A stretch of 64,000 bases of DNA from Halomonas sp. SpR8 (lineage in GTDB: Bacteria > Pseudomonadota > Gammaproteobacteria > Pseudomonadales > Halomonadaceae), in the NCBI RefSeq assembly GCF_031010195.1, contig NZ_JAUAMC010000003.1, forward strand, positions 124,001 through 188,000. The letters are read 5' to 3'. Of this stretch, positions 46,053 through 54,270 are shown one piece after another; positions within the stretch are counted from its first letter, which is position 1, and each line of letters begins with the position of its first letter. The position numbers were made by a program, and so were the translations under genes. A model generated the notes under the pieces. It searched no databases. It saw only the letters and a program-made list of their open reading frames with translations, and was not told the origin of the DNA.

Positions 46053-46092
46053 AAACAGCCGCTAGCGACAAAAATGCTATTAGCGGCTGTTT
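46053..46092 (-). terminator. hairpin terminator after hemH
   Basis: A perfect 12-base stem, AAACAGCCGCTA with TAGCGGCTGTTT, surrounds a 16-base loop 43 bases beyond the hemH stop. The minus-strand trailer is only moderately T-rich (GTTTGCGTTTATG), so termination may be partial. It lies just upstream of the mnh promoter and could insulate it. Confidence 0.6.
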
Positions 46093-46134
46093 CAAACGGT
46101 TAGATATTGGCTCTGACAAAGACAGCGTTAAACA

Positions 46135-47214
46135 CTAGGCCACTGATAGCCACCCAGCTAACTCATTGTTTATGACTCGTAGCAAAGCCTCTATGTGGTC
46201 GTCACGGTCATTTAGGCAAGGGATATAGCTAAAGGTCTCTCCGCCCGCTTCCATAAAGCTATCGCGGATCTCCTCCTCAATCTCTTCGAGCGTTTCAACA
46301 CAATCAGAAGAGAAGGCTGGCGACATAATGGCAATATGCTTATGGCCCTGCTGAGCGAGTTCCGCGACATGTTTAACGGTTTGCGGACCTACCCATTTTT
46401 CAGGGCCAAACTGCGACTGGAAAGCGGTATCCACTTCTTCTTTGCTAAAGCCAAGCGTCTCGCGCAGCAGGCGCGTGGTTTTTTGACACTGACAGTGGTA
46501 AGGGTCCCCATCCATCAAATAGCGCTCGGGAACGCCATGGTAACTGGCGACCAATTTGGTGGGGCGCGTCGACAAGCCGTCATAAGCTTCTTGAACCGAG
46601 TTTGCCAGCGCCTGAATGTAAGCCGGATGATCAAAATAGGCGGGCACCGTTCGGATATAGGGCTGCCACTTCATTTTCATCAGAGTGCGAAATGCTTCGT
46701 CGTTCGCCGTCGCAGTGGTAGGCGAACCGTACTGAGGGTAGAGAGGGAAAAAGACAATTCGCTCACAGCCTTTCTCCTTCAAGCGCGTTAAAACGCTTTT
46801 GGTCGAAGGGTTGCCATAGCGCATGCAAAAATCCACTTCCACATCGTCACCATAGAGTGCTTTTAGCCGCGCGGTCATTTTCTCTGTCTGAGCACGAGTG
46901 GTCGTTAGTAGCGGGCTTTCGTTTTTTTCGTTATTCCAGATACTCCGATACGCCTTACCCGACGAGAAGGGCCGCTTAGACAGAATAATCAACTGCAACA
47001 GTGGCTGCCATTTCCAACCGGCATAATCGACCACGCGCTTGTCAGAAAGAAACTCGTTTAAGTAGCGACGCATTGACCAGTAGTCGGTGGCATCCGGGGT
47101 GCCTAAATTCGCGAGTACCACCCCCACTTTGGCACGCGGAATCGGCGGATGATCGCTAGGTGCATGCATCAAGCGCCCTGCCCCCGGCTGATCCTTGACG
47201 ATATTCTCGGTCAT
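46135..47214 (-). CDS. hemH: ferrochelatase
   Basis: HemH inserts ferrous iron into protoporphyrin IX. The motifs VVLANLGTPDATD, FPLYPQYGSPTTA, SYHGVPERYLMDGDPYHCQC and SPAFSSDCVETLEEI cover the known active-site histidine and glutamate regions. The chosen ATG has AGGAG nine bases upstream; the longer frame of 31 codons is not supported. The product is 359 residues. It is divergent from the photolyase gene. Confidence 0.96.
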   Translation of the reverse strand: MTENIVKDQPGAGRLMHAPSDHPPIPRAKVGVVLANLGTPDATDYWSMRRYLNEFLSDKRVVDYAGWKWQPLLQLIILSKRPFSSGKAYRSIWNNEKNESPLLTTTRAQTEKMTARLKALYGDDVEVDFCMRYGNPSTKSVLTRLKEKGCERIVFFPLYPQYGSPTTATANDEAFRTLMKMKWQPYIRTVPAYFDHPAYIQALANSVQEAYDGLSTRPTKLVASYHGVPERYLMDGDPYHCQCQKTTRLLRETLGFSKEEVDTAFQSQFGPEKWVGPQTVKHVAELAQQGHKHIAIMSPAFSSDCVETLEEIEEEIRDSFMEAGGETFSYIPCLNDRDDHIEALLRVINNELAGWLSVA

Positions 47215-47321
47215 TACTCTTGCTCCTGAAAAATAACGTTGGTGCTCAGCACATTTAGAAAGTGAATAAAGCTTAAAAAGTGAATAAATCCTATCACTTT
47301 TCGGCAAAGCGGCGGCATAAA

Positions 47322-47349
47322 GTTATACTATCAACATCATTTGTATAAC
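47322..47349 (+). promoter_or_regulatory. GTTATAC-N14-GTATAAC dyad at the (6-4) photolyase promoter
   Basis: A perfect seven-base inverted repeat with a 14-base spacer ends 13 bases before the photolyase start. Its left arm contains TATACT, a good -10 box. Half-sites resemble the TTATAC/GTATAA dyad in front of the DUF2256/cryptochrome operon. Two copies of AAAGTGAATAAA lie upstream at about 47258 and 47277. A repressor or MerR-type regulator site is inferred. Confidence 0.42.
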
Positions 47350-47362
47350 TCTGAGGCAACTC

Positions 47363-48991
47363 ATGTCCAAGCCTTTGCTGTTGGTTCTTGGCGATCAGCT
47401 CTCCCTTTCCCTCTCAACGCTGCAAAATGCGCCGGCAGATGCAGTCGTCGCCCTGTGTGAAGTCGCCGAAGAAGCGCACTATGTACCGCATCATATACAT
47501 AAAATTGGCCTCTTCTTGGCGGCTATGCGTCACTTTGCCCAAGCGCTGCGCGAAAAAAGTTTTCAAGTGCACTACAGCGCACTGGACGATGTCGATAACA
47601 CCCACTCCCTCATTGATGAAGCAGAACGTATCGCTCAGCAGTATGGCTGTGATGAAATTCGCGTTGCACGTCCCGGCGAGTGGCGGCTATGGGAGGCGAT
47701 GCAACAACGTATAGACGCCACGATTCCCTGGCGACTAATTGAGGATGAGCGCTTTTTCACCACACCAGATGACTTTAGCCAGTGGGCAAGCGGCCGCAAA
47801 CAGCTGCGGCTCGAGTACTTCTACCGCGAGCAGCGCAAGCGCACAGGGCTGCTAATGGAGGGCGACGAACCCGCTGGCGGCAAGTGGAATTTTGACCATG
47901 ACAATCGTCAACCTATCAAAGCGGCGCTTGATTTCCCTGATTTGCCGCAACACGGCCAGGATGCGCTGACTAAAGCCGCCTTGGCGGATGCCGAGCGCCA
48001 CTTTAGCGACCACATGGGCAACTTGGCGAACTTTAACCTGCCAGTGACCCGAAAGCAGGCATTAGTGGATCTTAAGCACTTTATGCAGCACGGGTTGAGC
48101 CAGTTTGGCCACTACCAGGATGCGATAAGCGATACTGCGCCGTTTTTGTATCACTCGCGACTCTCAGCGGCGATGAATATTGGCCTGCTATCGCCCCATG
48201 AAGTCTGCGCAGCCGCTGAGCAGCGTTACTATGATGGCGACGTCCCGATTAACGCCGCAGAAGGTTTTATCCGCCAGATTCTCGGTTGGCGAGAATATGT
48301 GCGCGGGCTCTACTGGACTCAAATGCCCGACTACAAAAGCGCCAACCAACTGGGCTTTGAGCGTGACCTGCCCACATTTTATTGGAATGCGAATACCGAT
48401 ATGCGCTGCCTGCAGCGCGCCATTCAAATGACCATCGACAACAGCTACGCCCATCATATTCAGCGACTGATGGTCACCGGCAATTTTGCCCTACTCTGCG
48501 GCATTAAACCCGAGGCACTGTGTGACTGGTACTTGGCGGTCTATGCTGATGCCAGCGAGTGGGTAGAACTACCCAATACATTGGGTATGGTTCTCCACGC
48601 AGACGGCGGGTTAATGGGCTCTAAGCCCTACTGTGCATCGGGTAAATATATCGACAAGATGTCAGACCACTGTCAGCACTGTCGCTACTCGCCTAAACAG
48701 GTCACAGGTCCAAAAGCCTGCCCTTTCAACAGCCTCTACTGGCACTTTCTCGAAAATAACGCGGAGCGCCTGAATAAGAACCCACGCATGAAGCTGATAT
48801 ACGCCTCACTTAGCCGGATGTCCGATGACAAACGCGAAGCCATGCGCCAACAGGCTAAAAGCTTTTTGGCACAACTTGAAACCTCAACTGGCTACGGGCA
48901 ATCCAGCCACACACAGGGCTACTCCAGAACGACGAGCAATGTCGCTATCAAACGTAATACCACTTCCAAAAGTGATACCAATAAGGAGTAA
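47363..48991 (+). CDS. iron-sulfur (6-4) photolyase, FeS-BCP/PhrB type
   Basis: This 542-residue flavoprotein belongs to the bacterial cryptochrome/photolyase group with a 4Fe-4S cluster. Four cysteines, at 349, 437, 440 and 453 (MRCLQR, SDHCQHCRYS, KACPFNSLYW), have the same spacing as Cys350/438/441/454 of Agrobacterium PhrB. The N-terminus PLLLVLGDQLS and the FAD-domain segment AEGFIRQILGWREYVRGLYW also match. PhrB repairs (6-4) photoproducts with FAD and a lumazine antenna. The last 45 residues are a polar tail. A DCC-family gene follows after two bases. Confidence 0.94.
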   Translation: MSKPLLLVLGDQLSLSLSTLQNAPADAVVALCEVAEEAHYVPHHIHKIGLFLAAMRHFAQALREKSFQVHYSALDDVDNTHSLIDEAERIAQQYGCDEIRVARPGEWRLWEAMQQRIDATIPWRLIEDERFFTTPDDFSQWASGRKQLRLEYFYREQRKRTGLLMEGDEPAGGKWNFDHDNRQPIKAALDFPDLPQHGQDALTKAALADAERHFSDHMGNLANFNLPVTRKQALVDLKHFMQHGLSQFGHYQDAISDTAPFLYHSRLSAAMNIGLLSPHEVCAAAEQRYYDGDVPINAAEGFIRQILGWREYVRGLYWTQMPDYKSANQLGFERDLPTFYWNANTDMRCLQRAIQMTIDNSYAHHIQRLMVTGNFALLCGIKPEALCDWYLAVYADASEWVELPNTLGMVLHADGGLMGSKPYCASGKYIDKMSDHCQHCRYSPKQVTGPKACPFNSLYWHFLENNAERLNKNPRMKLIYASLSRMSDDKREAMRQQAKSFLAQLETSTGYGQSSHTQGYSRTTSNVAIKRNTTSKSDTNKE

Positions 48992-48993
48992 CG

Positions 48994-49392
48994 ATGAGCC
49001 GCTATTCACCTCTTCACGCGTCACCGCCTGTCACGCTGTTTCATGACGGTCACTGCCCTTTCTGTCAGCAGGAAGTTGCGTGGCTTACAAAGCATCGACA
49101 CCAGGAACATATCGCGCTAGTGGATATTCAGGACAGCCACTTTAACGCTTGCGAGTATGGGCGTGAATTTGACGCAATGATGGGACAGCTACATCTGCAA
49201 GACAGTAGAGGAGTGTGGTACGTCGGTATGGATGCCAGCCGTGCCCTGTATGCTGTACTAGGTTACAGGCGGCTGGTAAAGATATCGTGTTTACCCGTCA
49301 TGCACGGCGTAATGAATACCGGCTATCGGTTTTTTGCCCGTCGCCGTATAAAGCTTGGGCAGTGGTGGGAAAAGCGTCAGGCTAAACGCTAA
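48994..49392 (+). CDS. DUF393 / DCC-family thiol-disulfide oxidoreductase-like protein
   Basis: The 132-residue protein carries the DCC signature LFHDGHCPFCQQEVAWL with a CxxC pair, and the conserved mid-region GMDASRALYAVLGY. It starts two bases after the photolyase stop with AAGGAG ahead, so it is coupled. DCC genes often neighbour photolyases in bacteria; the partner function is unknown. Confidence 0.9.
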   Translation: MSRYSPLHASPPVTLFHDGHCPFCQQEVAWLTKHRHQEHIALVDIQDSHFNACEYGREFDAMMGQLHLQDSRGVWYVGMDASRALYAVLGYRRLVKISCLPVMHGVMNTGYRFFARRRIKLGQWWEKRQAKR

Positions 49393-49411
49393 TGATTACT
49401 TCATATAACCG

Positions 49412-49714
49412 TTAAAAAACCAACGGCATACGCGACGTCAGCGGCTCGCTATAGTGGGCATCACGACCTATCACTTCGTCGTGGGGCACGTGCTGGACTA
49501 AATAGGCGCGATGAATTCCGGCACGCTTGAGCTCCATATAGACATCATCCAGCGAACGAAAAAGCATCGGCTTAGAACGCAGCATAAACATATGGCGCTC
49601 GCCTTCAACATCTTCTAACTCAACCTGATAAAACCGGCTACCCGAATGGGTAATGACACGAATTTCAAAGTTATCGTGGCTGGCGACAAATTGTTTAAGA
49701 TCCTTCAGTTCCAT
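49412..49714 (-). CDS. DUF6482-like small protein
   Basis: This 100-residue soluble protein (MELKDLKQFVASHDNFEIRV) has alternating strands and helices (YQVELEDVEGERHMFML, FRSLDDVYMELKRAGI). I recall it as similar to DUF6482 proteins of Pseudomonas and Halomonas. GGAGGGAG precedes the ATG. No function is known. The unusual repeat region lies directly upstream. Confidence 0.7.
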   Translation of the reverse strand: MELKDLKQFVASHDNFEIRVITHSGSRFYQVELEDVEGERHMFMLRSKPMLFRSLDDVYMELKRAGIHRAYLVQHVPHDEVIGRDAHYSEPLTSRMPLVF

Positions 49715-49831
49715 GGCTCCCTCCTATTACTTTACGACATTGGGTCACAGCATGACCGCACCCAATGACATTTCCGTTGCCTAGTTATTACATTAATATT
49801 ACAAAACATAATAACTAGGACGGCAACAGTG

Positions 49832-49869
49832 CAAGAAAGTTCTTGAGTACGTACTCAAGAACTTTCTTG
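49832..49869. repeat. perfect 38-base palindrome
   Basis: The 19-base arm CAAGAAAGTTCTTGAGTAC is followed at once by its exact reverse complement, with no spacer. It begins the 12-base repeat array that extends to about 49949. There is no T-run on either side, so it is not an ordinary terminator. Confidence 0.9.
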
Positions 49870-49949
49870 AGAACGTTCTTGAGAAAGCTTTTGAGAGAAT
49901 TCTTGGTAAAGTACTTGGTAAAGTACTTGGTAAAGTACTTGAAAGGGTT
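49842..49949. repeat. degenerate 12-base tandem repeat array, about nine units
   Basis: Units with consensus CTTGRNAAAGTW follow each other with a 12-base period. Three consecutive copies of CTTGGTAAAGTA at 49902-49937 are identical; the flanking units (CTTGAGAACGTT, CTTGAGAAAGCT, TTTGAGAGAATT, CTTGAAAGGGTT) are degenerate. The second unit (CTCAAGAACTTT) is inverted, which creates the 38-base palindrome. The array is between two minus-strand genes. An open frame reads through it (LYQV repeats) but has no ribosome site. Confidence 0.85.
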
Positions 49950-49987
49950 TTGAAAAAGCGCGTAACTGAAACGTCAAGTATGAGTGC

Positions 49988-50284
49988 TTATCGTTGATAT
50001 TCAGAAGGATCGATGGCTTTACCGAGAGAGTTGCGGTCAATCCAGTTACCACCTTTGGTTTCTTTATAGCGGAATACCACTTTGTCGCCCACCTTGACAG
50101 GCAAATCGCCATCTTCAGTTTGGTAGCTATACTTCTCGCCCTCCACGACTAAGTAGTAGCGATAAAGATCTGGCATTCCCAACCACTCTTTAAAAGGGCC
50201 TTCGCGCTCAAGCGCCTGCAGCTCACCGCGACCCTCAAGCTTAGGAAGACGCTGCCGATTACCGCGCCGAAATCCACCTGCCAT
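49988..50284 (-). CDS. conserved-looking 98-residue protein of unknown function
   Basis: The protein has a basic N-terminus (MAGGFRRGNRQRLPKL) and a beta-rich C-terminal two thirds (YRYYLVVEGEKYSYQTEDG, KVGDKVVFRYKETKGG) that could be a small OB-like or SH3-like barrel. GGGAG precedes the ATG, which supports translation. I do not recognise the family. It lies downstream of dnaB and ends 38 bases before the 12-base repeat array. Confidence 0.7.
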   Translation of the reverse strand: MAGGFRRGNRQRLPKLEGRGELQALEREGPFKEWLGMPDLYRYYLVVEGEKYSYQTEDGDLPVKVGDKVVFRYKETKGGNWIDRNSLGKAIDPSEYQR

Positions 50285-50393
50285 CTGCTACTCCCGTTTT
50301 TTTTACAAATCGTGGGTGAGGCATTATACGAACTGCCCCCCATTCTCAAGTTATCCATCACAGACCTGACATCAAGAGCCTGTCACTAAAAAT

Positions 50394-50435
50394 CTGCTAT
50401 TAAAAACCTGCTATTAAAAACCTGCTATTAAAAAC
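50394..50435. repeat. 14-base tandem repeat, three identical units, abutting the dnaB stop
   Basis: CTGCTATTAAAAAC occurs three times without gaps, with a degenerate fourth unit (CTGTCACTAAAAAT) before it. The array begins at the base after the dnaB stop codon on the minus strand. It encodes nothing obvious; on the minus strand it gives GTTTTTAATAGCAG repeats, each with a five-T run. Confidence 0.88.
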
Positions 50436-51824
50436 CTAGTCGCCGAAAGCTTGACCATAACTATCCGGAGCCAAATCTTCAAAGCGTGTGTACTTACCGA
50501 TAAACGCCATGTGTACCGTGCCGATTGGCCCGTTACGCTGTTTACCGATAATTAACTCAGCAATCCCCTGATTATCAGGATTATCTGGATTATAGACCTC
50601 ATCGCGATAAACGAAGGCAATGACGTCCGCATCCTGCTCAATCGCTCCGGACTCCCGCAGATCCGACATGACCGGACGCTTATTAGGTCGTTGCTCCAAC
50701 GAGCGGTTTAGCTGAGAAAGCGCGACAACGGGGCAGTTAAACTCTTTCGCTAAGCCCTTTAAAGAGCGCGAAATTTCGGAAATTTCCCCGGTGCGGTTTT
50801 CACTGAAACCGGGGATTTGCATCAACTGAAGGTAATCGATCATCACCAGCGCTACATTGCCATGTTCACGCACTATACGGCGCAATCTCGAGCGCATTTC
50901 GTTTGGCGATAAGGCCGCGGTATCGTCGATAAACAGCTGCTTATCTTTCAGCAAATTGACGGCGGAGGTTAGGCGTGGCCAATCTTCGTCTTCCAACTGA
51001 CCGGTACGCACGCGGTTTTGATCGATCCTACCTAGCGACGAAAGCATCCTTAACATGAGCGATTCGGCAGGCATCTCCATGGAGAACACCATGACCGGCT
51101 TGTCGCTGGAAATAACCGCATGTTCAACCAAGTTCATGGCAAAGGTCGTTTTACCCATTGAGGGCCGACCTGCGATGACCACCATATCCGAAGGCTGTAG
51201 GCCGGTGGTCATTTCATCCAGATCACGAAACCCGGTCGAAAGCCCGGTCATCTCACCTTTAAGATTAAACAACTCATCAATGCGATCAACGGCTTTGGTG
51301 AGTAGATCGCTCATGCCAATAGGACCGCCGGTTTTAGGACGCTCTTCGGCAATTTGGAAAACCAGCCGCTCCGCCTCATTGAGCAGTTCATCCGCAGGGC
51401 GTCCCTGGGGAGAAAAGGCGCTGTCAGCAATTTGGTTGGCGGCACGAATCAGCTTTCTTAGCGTCGCCCGCTCACGCACGATATCCGCGTAAGCGCGAAT
51501 ATTGCTGGCTGACGGAGTGTTCCTTGCCAGTTCCGCCAAAAAAGCAAGCCCGCCCACGGTATCTAACTGGTCGCGGTCTTCTAATGCTTCAGAGAGCGTC
51601 ACCACGTCCATTGGCTGACCGGCTTCAGCCAGATGAATCATCACGTTAAACACCAAACGGTGCTCATAACGGTAGAAATCATCGGCTACCAACCGCTCTG
51701 AAACGTTATCCCAGGCCTGGTTGTCCAGCATAAGCCCGCCCAACACCGACTGCTCCGCCTCCAGCGAATGCGGCGGCAGCTTTAGTGCTGCCGTTTCTTG
51801 ATCAGCAGAAGGCTGGTCCTGCAT
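50436..51824 (-). CDS. dnaB: replicative DNA helicase
   Basis: DnaB is the hexameric 5'-3' helicase of the replication fork. The N-terminal domain contains HSLEAEQSVLGGLMLDN, and the RecA-like domain has Walker A IAGRPSMGKTTFAMN, VMIDYLQLM and LKGLAKEFNCPVVALSQLNR. The 462 residues are standard. AAGGAG lies seven bases before the ATG. It follows the ribosomal protein genes, the common gammaproteobacterial order. Confidence 0.97.
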   Translation of the reverse strand: MQDQPSADQETAALKLPPHSLEAEQSVLGGLMLDNQAWDNVSERLVADDFYRYEHRLVFNVMIHLAEAGQPMDVVTLSEALEDRDQLDTVGGLAFLAELARNTPSASNIRAYADIVRERATLRKLIRAANQIADSAFSPQGRPADELLNEAERLVFQIAEERPKTGGPIGMSDLLTKAVDRIDELFNLKGEMTGLSTGFRDLDEMTTGLQPSDMVVIAGRPSMGKTTFAMNLVEHAVISSDKPVMVFSMEMPAESLMLRMLSSLGRIDQNRVRTGQLEDEDWPRLTSAVNLLKDKQLFIDDTAALSPNEMRSRLRRIVREHGNVALVMIDYLQLMQIPGFSENRTGEISEISRSLKGLAKEFNCPVVALSQLNRSLEQRPNKRPVMSDLRESGAIEQDADVIAFVYRDEVYNPDNPDNQGIAELIIGKQRNGPIGTVHMAFIGKYTRFEDLAPDSYGQAFGD

Positions 51825-52009
51825 AGCGAGCTCCTTTAAACACAAGGCTTAGCCAGTGAAGATGCCAATCTTAACCGCAGCGATGAAGCGCGACCACCGA
51901 CTCTAAACGATTACAATGTAGATGCTGGCTAAAAACAACGATCAATAGCGCTCAATAGTTTTTAGGCAACACCCGAAGCTAACGCGAAAACACGAGCATT
52001 AGAAATAAC

Positions 52010-52037
52010 AAAAGGCGCGGGAAGACCCGCGCCTTTT
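52010..52037 (-). terminator. rho-independent terminator after rplI
   Basis: A perfect 12-base stem, AAAAGGCGCGGG with CCCGCGCCTTTT and an AAGA loop, lies 24 bases after the rplI stop. The A and T tracts make it usable in both directions. It separates the ribosomal operon from dnaB. Confidence 0.85.
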
Positions 52038-52061
52038 GAGGCGAGTGTGCTAGTGCAAAGC

Positions 52062-52508
52062 TTACTCTGCGACTACCACCACACGAACAACGGCATCCAC
52101 TTCAGCGTGCAAGTGAAGGGCGATGTCGTATTCACCAGTCTGGCGAATCGGGCCATTCGGCATACGCACTTCGCTCTTGGCAACATCGATGCCAGCAGAG
52201 GAAATCGCGTCGGCCAGGTCACGCGGACCGATAGAACCAAACAGTTTACCTTCATCGCCTGCTTTGGAAACCAAAGACAGCTCGATGTCGTTTAGCTGCT
52301 CAGCGCGCGCTTCGGCTTCGGCCTTGCGCTCAGCGGCTTGCGCTTCGAGCTCAGCACGCTGTGCATCAAACGCTTCGATGTTGTCTTTGGTGGCCGGTAC
52401 GGCTAAACCATAAGGCACCAAATAGTTACGTCCATAACCAGGCTTAACGGTGACCTTGTCACCCAGGCCGCCCAGCTTACCAATGTTGTCGAGCAGAATG
52501 ACTTCCAT
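52062..52508 (-). CDS. rplI: 50S ribosomal protein bL9
   Basis: The N-terminal RNA-binding domain [20 protein letters not shown] and the long connecting helix with Glu/Ala-rich sequence are clear, followed by the C-terminal domain ([16 protein letters not shown]). The 148 residues match. GAGG precedes the ATG. Confidence 0.97.
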   Translation of the reverse strand: MEVILLDNIGKLGGLGDKVTVKPGYGRNYLVPYGLAVPATKDNIEAFDAQRAELEAQAAERKAEAEARAEQLNDIELSLVSKAGDEGKLFGSIGPRDLADAISSAGIDVAKSEVRMPNGPIRQTGEYDIALHLHAEVDAVVRVVVVAE

Positions 52509-52523
52509 CTCGTAAACCTCTTG

Positions 52524-53375
52524 TCAGTTGCTACGGGCAAGGCGTGCGCGAATGTTCGCGAATGTATCAATCAGCCCCAACAGCAGCACAATGAGAATCG
52601 TGGGCCAGGTCGTGATCAGCAGCACATAAAATGCTACCAGCCACAGCCCGTTCATCCCCTTTAATCCAATAAACCCGTGCACTAACGCAACGCCAGCTAC
52701 CAATAGCGGAATCCAGCCAAGCATCGCCAACGCGTGCGCGCCTAACAGCGTGCCTGCCACCCCAATCACTACCAAAATGGCCAGCTCTTTGGGCGTCAAA
52801 CGCAGTGCGTGAAACTCATCGCGAAAGCCGCCTGGATTATACAACCCAGCTTGCCAACTACGCGCGAGCGCCAAACATACGATGGCTGCCAAAAGCACCA
52901 CAAACCCGGTGACCCCACCCACCACCAGCGTGGCAAGGGTCTGAGTATCGTAGCCCTGATTGGCAAATTCCGTGAGCATGCGATCCACTTCTTCTGAACC
53001 TTCTCGCAACTGCTCAAGCATTAGCTCCGTGCCGCCAGGAGGGCTGAAGATGCCTAGTTGAATCATCACCGCGGCGACCAATGTCCCCACAATCAATGTC
53101 TCACCCCAGCGCATCCTCTCGCGCAAAATAACGGCCATCAGCGTTACTAGCAGTATACTAGCAAGCGGAATCACGTCACCCTGGGCCCACCACCAGCCAG
53201 CCGGTAGCGCTGCTGCAATGATGACCGGCAGCGCAGGCACGAAGCCTTTGCGTAATGTCATCAGTGCGGCGATGGCTGCCCCTAACCAGAACAACCAAGG
53301 CACTAGCGCTGCCAGGGCCGCCACGCCTGCAGCGTAAGGCGTACCCCGCATTAGCCATCGGGCTAGTGCCAGCAT
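52524..53375 (-). CDS. DUF2232 (YybS-like) membrane protein
   Basis: The 283-residue protein has about eight hydrophobic segments and lies between rpsR and rplI, where DUF2232 membrane proteins are found in Pseudomonas and relatives. The middle carries a conserved-looking acidic loop (EQLREGSEEVDRMLTEF). ATG or a GTG one codon earlier may be the start; no strong ribosome site is present, and it starts about 12 bases after rpsR. Function unknown. Confidence 0.82.
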   Translation of the reverse strand: MLALARWLMRGTPYAAGVAALAALVPWLFWLGAAIAALMTLRKGFVPALPVIIAAALPAGWWWAQGDVIPLASILLVTLMAVILRERMRWGETLIVGTLVAAVMIQLGIFSPPGGTELMLEQLREGSEEVDRMLTEFANQGYDTQTLATLVVGGVTGFVVLLAAIVCLALARSWQAGLYNPGGFRDEFHALRLTPKELAILVVIGVAGTLLGAHALAMLGWIPLLVAGVALVHGFIGLKGMNGLWLVAFYVLLITTWPTILIVLLLGLIDTFANIRARLARSN

Positions 53376-53387
53376 CACGTTAAACGC

Positions 53388-53615
53388 TTACTGGTGGCTA
53401 TCGGAGTAGGGCAGCAGCGCCAGATAACGCGAGCGCTTGATAGCAGTCGCCAACTGACGCTGATAACGTGCTTTGGTGCCGGTAATACGGCTTGGTACGA
53501 TCTTGCCAGTTTCAGTGACGTAGGCTTTCAGCGTGTCAAGATCTTTGTAATCGATCTGCTTGATGCCTTCAGCGGTGAAGCGGCAAAACTTACGGCGACG
53601 GAAAAAACGTGCCAT
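53388..53615 (-). CDS. rpsR: 30S ribosomal protein bS18
   Basis: The 75-residue protein has the family pattern [31 protein letters not shown], and [24 protein letters not shown] precedes the ATG. It is in the rpsF-rpsR-rplI operon. Confidence 0.97.
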   Translation of the reverse strand: MARFFRRRKFCRFTAEGIKQIDYKDLDTLKAYVTETGKIVPSRITGTKARYQRQLATAIKRSRYLALLPYSDSHQ

Positions 53616-53648
53616 GGACTAGCTCCTTAAAACGTGCAGTGAATAAAA

Positions 53649-54023
53649 TCAGGCAGTCTCTTCTTCAGCGCGCGGTTTTTCTTCGCGACGCGGACGTTTC
53701 TCTTCTGCCGGTTTCATCATCGGTGAAGCTTCGGTGACAGCTTCTTTGCAGCGTACAACCAAGCTGCGGATGATGGCGTCGTTGTAACGGAAGATATTCT
53801 CGATCTCGCCGAGGGTCTCACCGGAACATTCAACGTTCATCAGCACGTAGTGAGCTTTGTGAATCTTGTTGATCGGATAAGCCAAATGACGACGGCCCCA
53901 ATCTTCTAGACGATGCACAGTGCCGCTGTTTTCGGTAACGAGGCTGGTATAGCGCTCGACCATGGCCGGCACCTGCTCGCTTTGATCCGGGTGGACCATA
54001 AACACGATTTCGTAATGACGCAT
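53649..54023 (-). CDS. rpsF: 30S ribosomal protein bS6
   Basis: The protein begins [20 protein letters not shown] and contains [20 protein letters not shown], both bS6 signatures. The C-terminal tail is of alternating Glu and Arg rather than the poly-Glu tail of E. coli, where RimK adds glutamates. It is the first gene of its operon, about 250 bases downstream of rlmB. Confidence 0.97.
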   Translation of the reverse strand: MRHYEIVFMVHPDQSEQVPAMVERYTSLVTENSGTVHRLEDWGRRHLAYPINKIHKAHYVLMNVECSGETLGEIENIFRYNDAIIRSLVVRCKEAVTEASPMMKPAEEKRPRREEKPRAEEETA

Positions 54024-54223
54024 AGGATCTCCTTGCGGTTTGGCAGCTTCCTTTGTGTGCTGCTGCTAGCGCAGACAACGACGACAGGGAAGCAAGGAGT
54101 TAACTGAAGTGCTCCGCCACCGCACTAGGCGGCTTAAAGGGCATCAAACAGAACTTTTATTTCAACAACTGCTTTTCAACGACAGTTTCAATTACTGTTT
54201 CAACTATTAGTTCTCACAGCTAA

Positions 54224-54247
54224 CGCCCGTTTGCAGACAAACGGGCG
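54224..54247 (-). terminator. hairpin after rlmB
   Basis: A perfect ten-base stem (CGCCCGTTTG with CAAACGGGCG, CAGA loop) lies 23 bases beyond the rlmB stop. The minus-strand trailer TTAGC lacks a T-run, so termination efficiency is uncertain. Between it and rpsF are three TTTCAA-type near-repeats (about 54153-54206) that I cannot assign. Confidence 0.55.
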
Positions 54248-54270
54248 CATGCATTTTAGTAGTACGGCGG

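Noticed and set aside
49855-50112. An 85-residue open frame reading through the 12-base repeats (LYQV units)
   Set aside because: It has no ribosome-binding site and overlaps, in another frame, the better supported 98-residue gene.
49842-50435. Possible CRISPR array
   Set aside because: Repeat units are only 12 and 14 bases and are head to tail with no unique spacers; there are no cas genes in the window.
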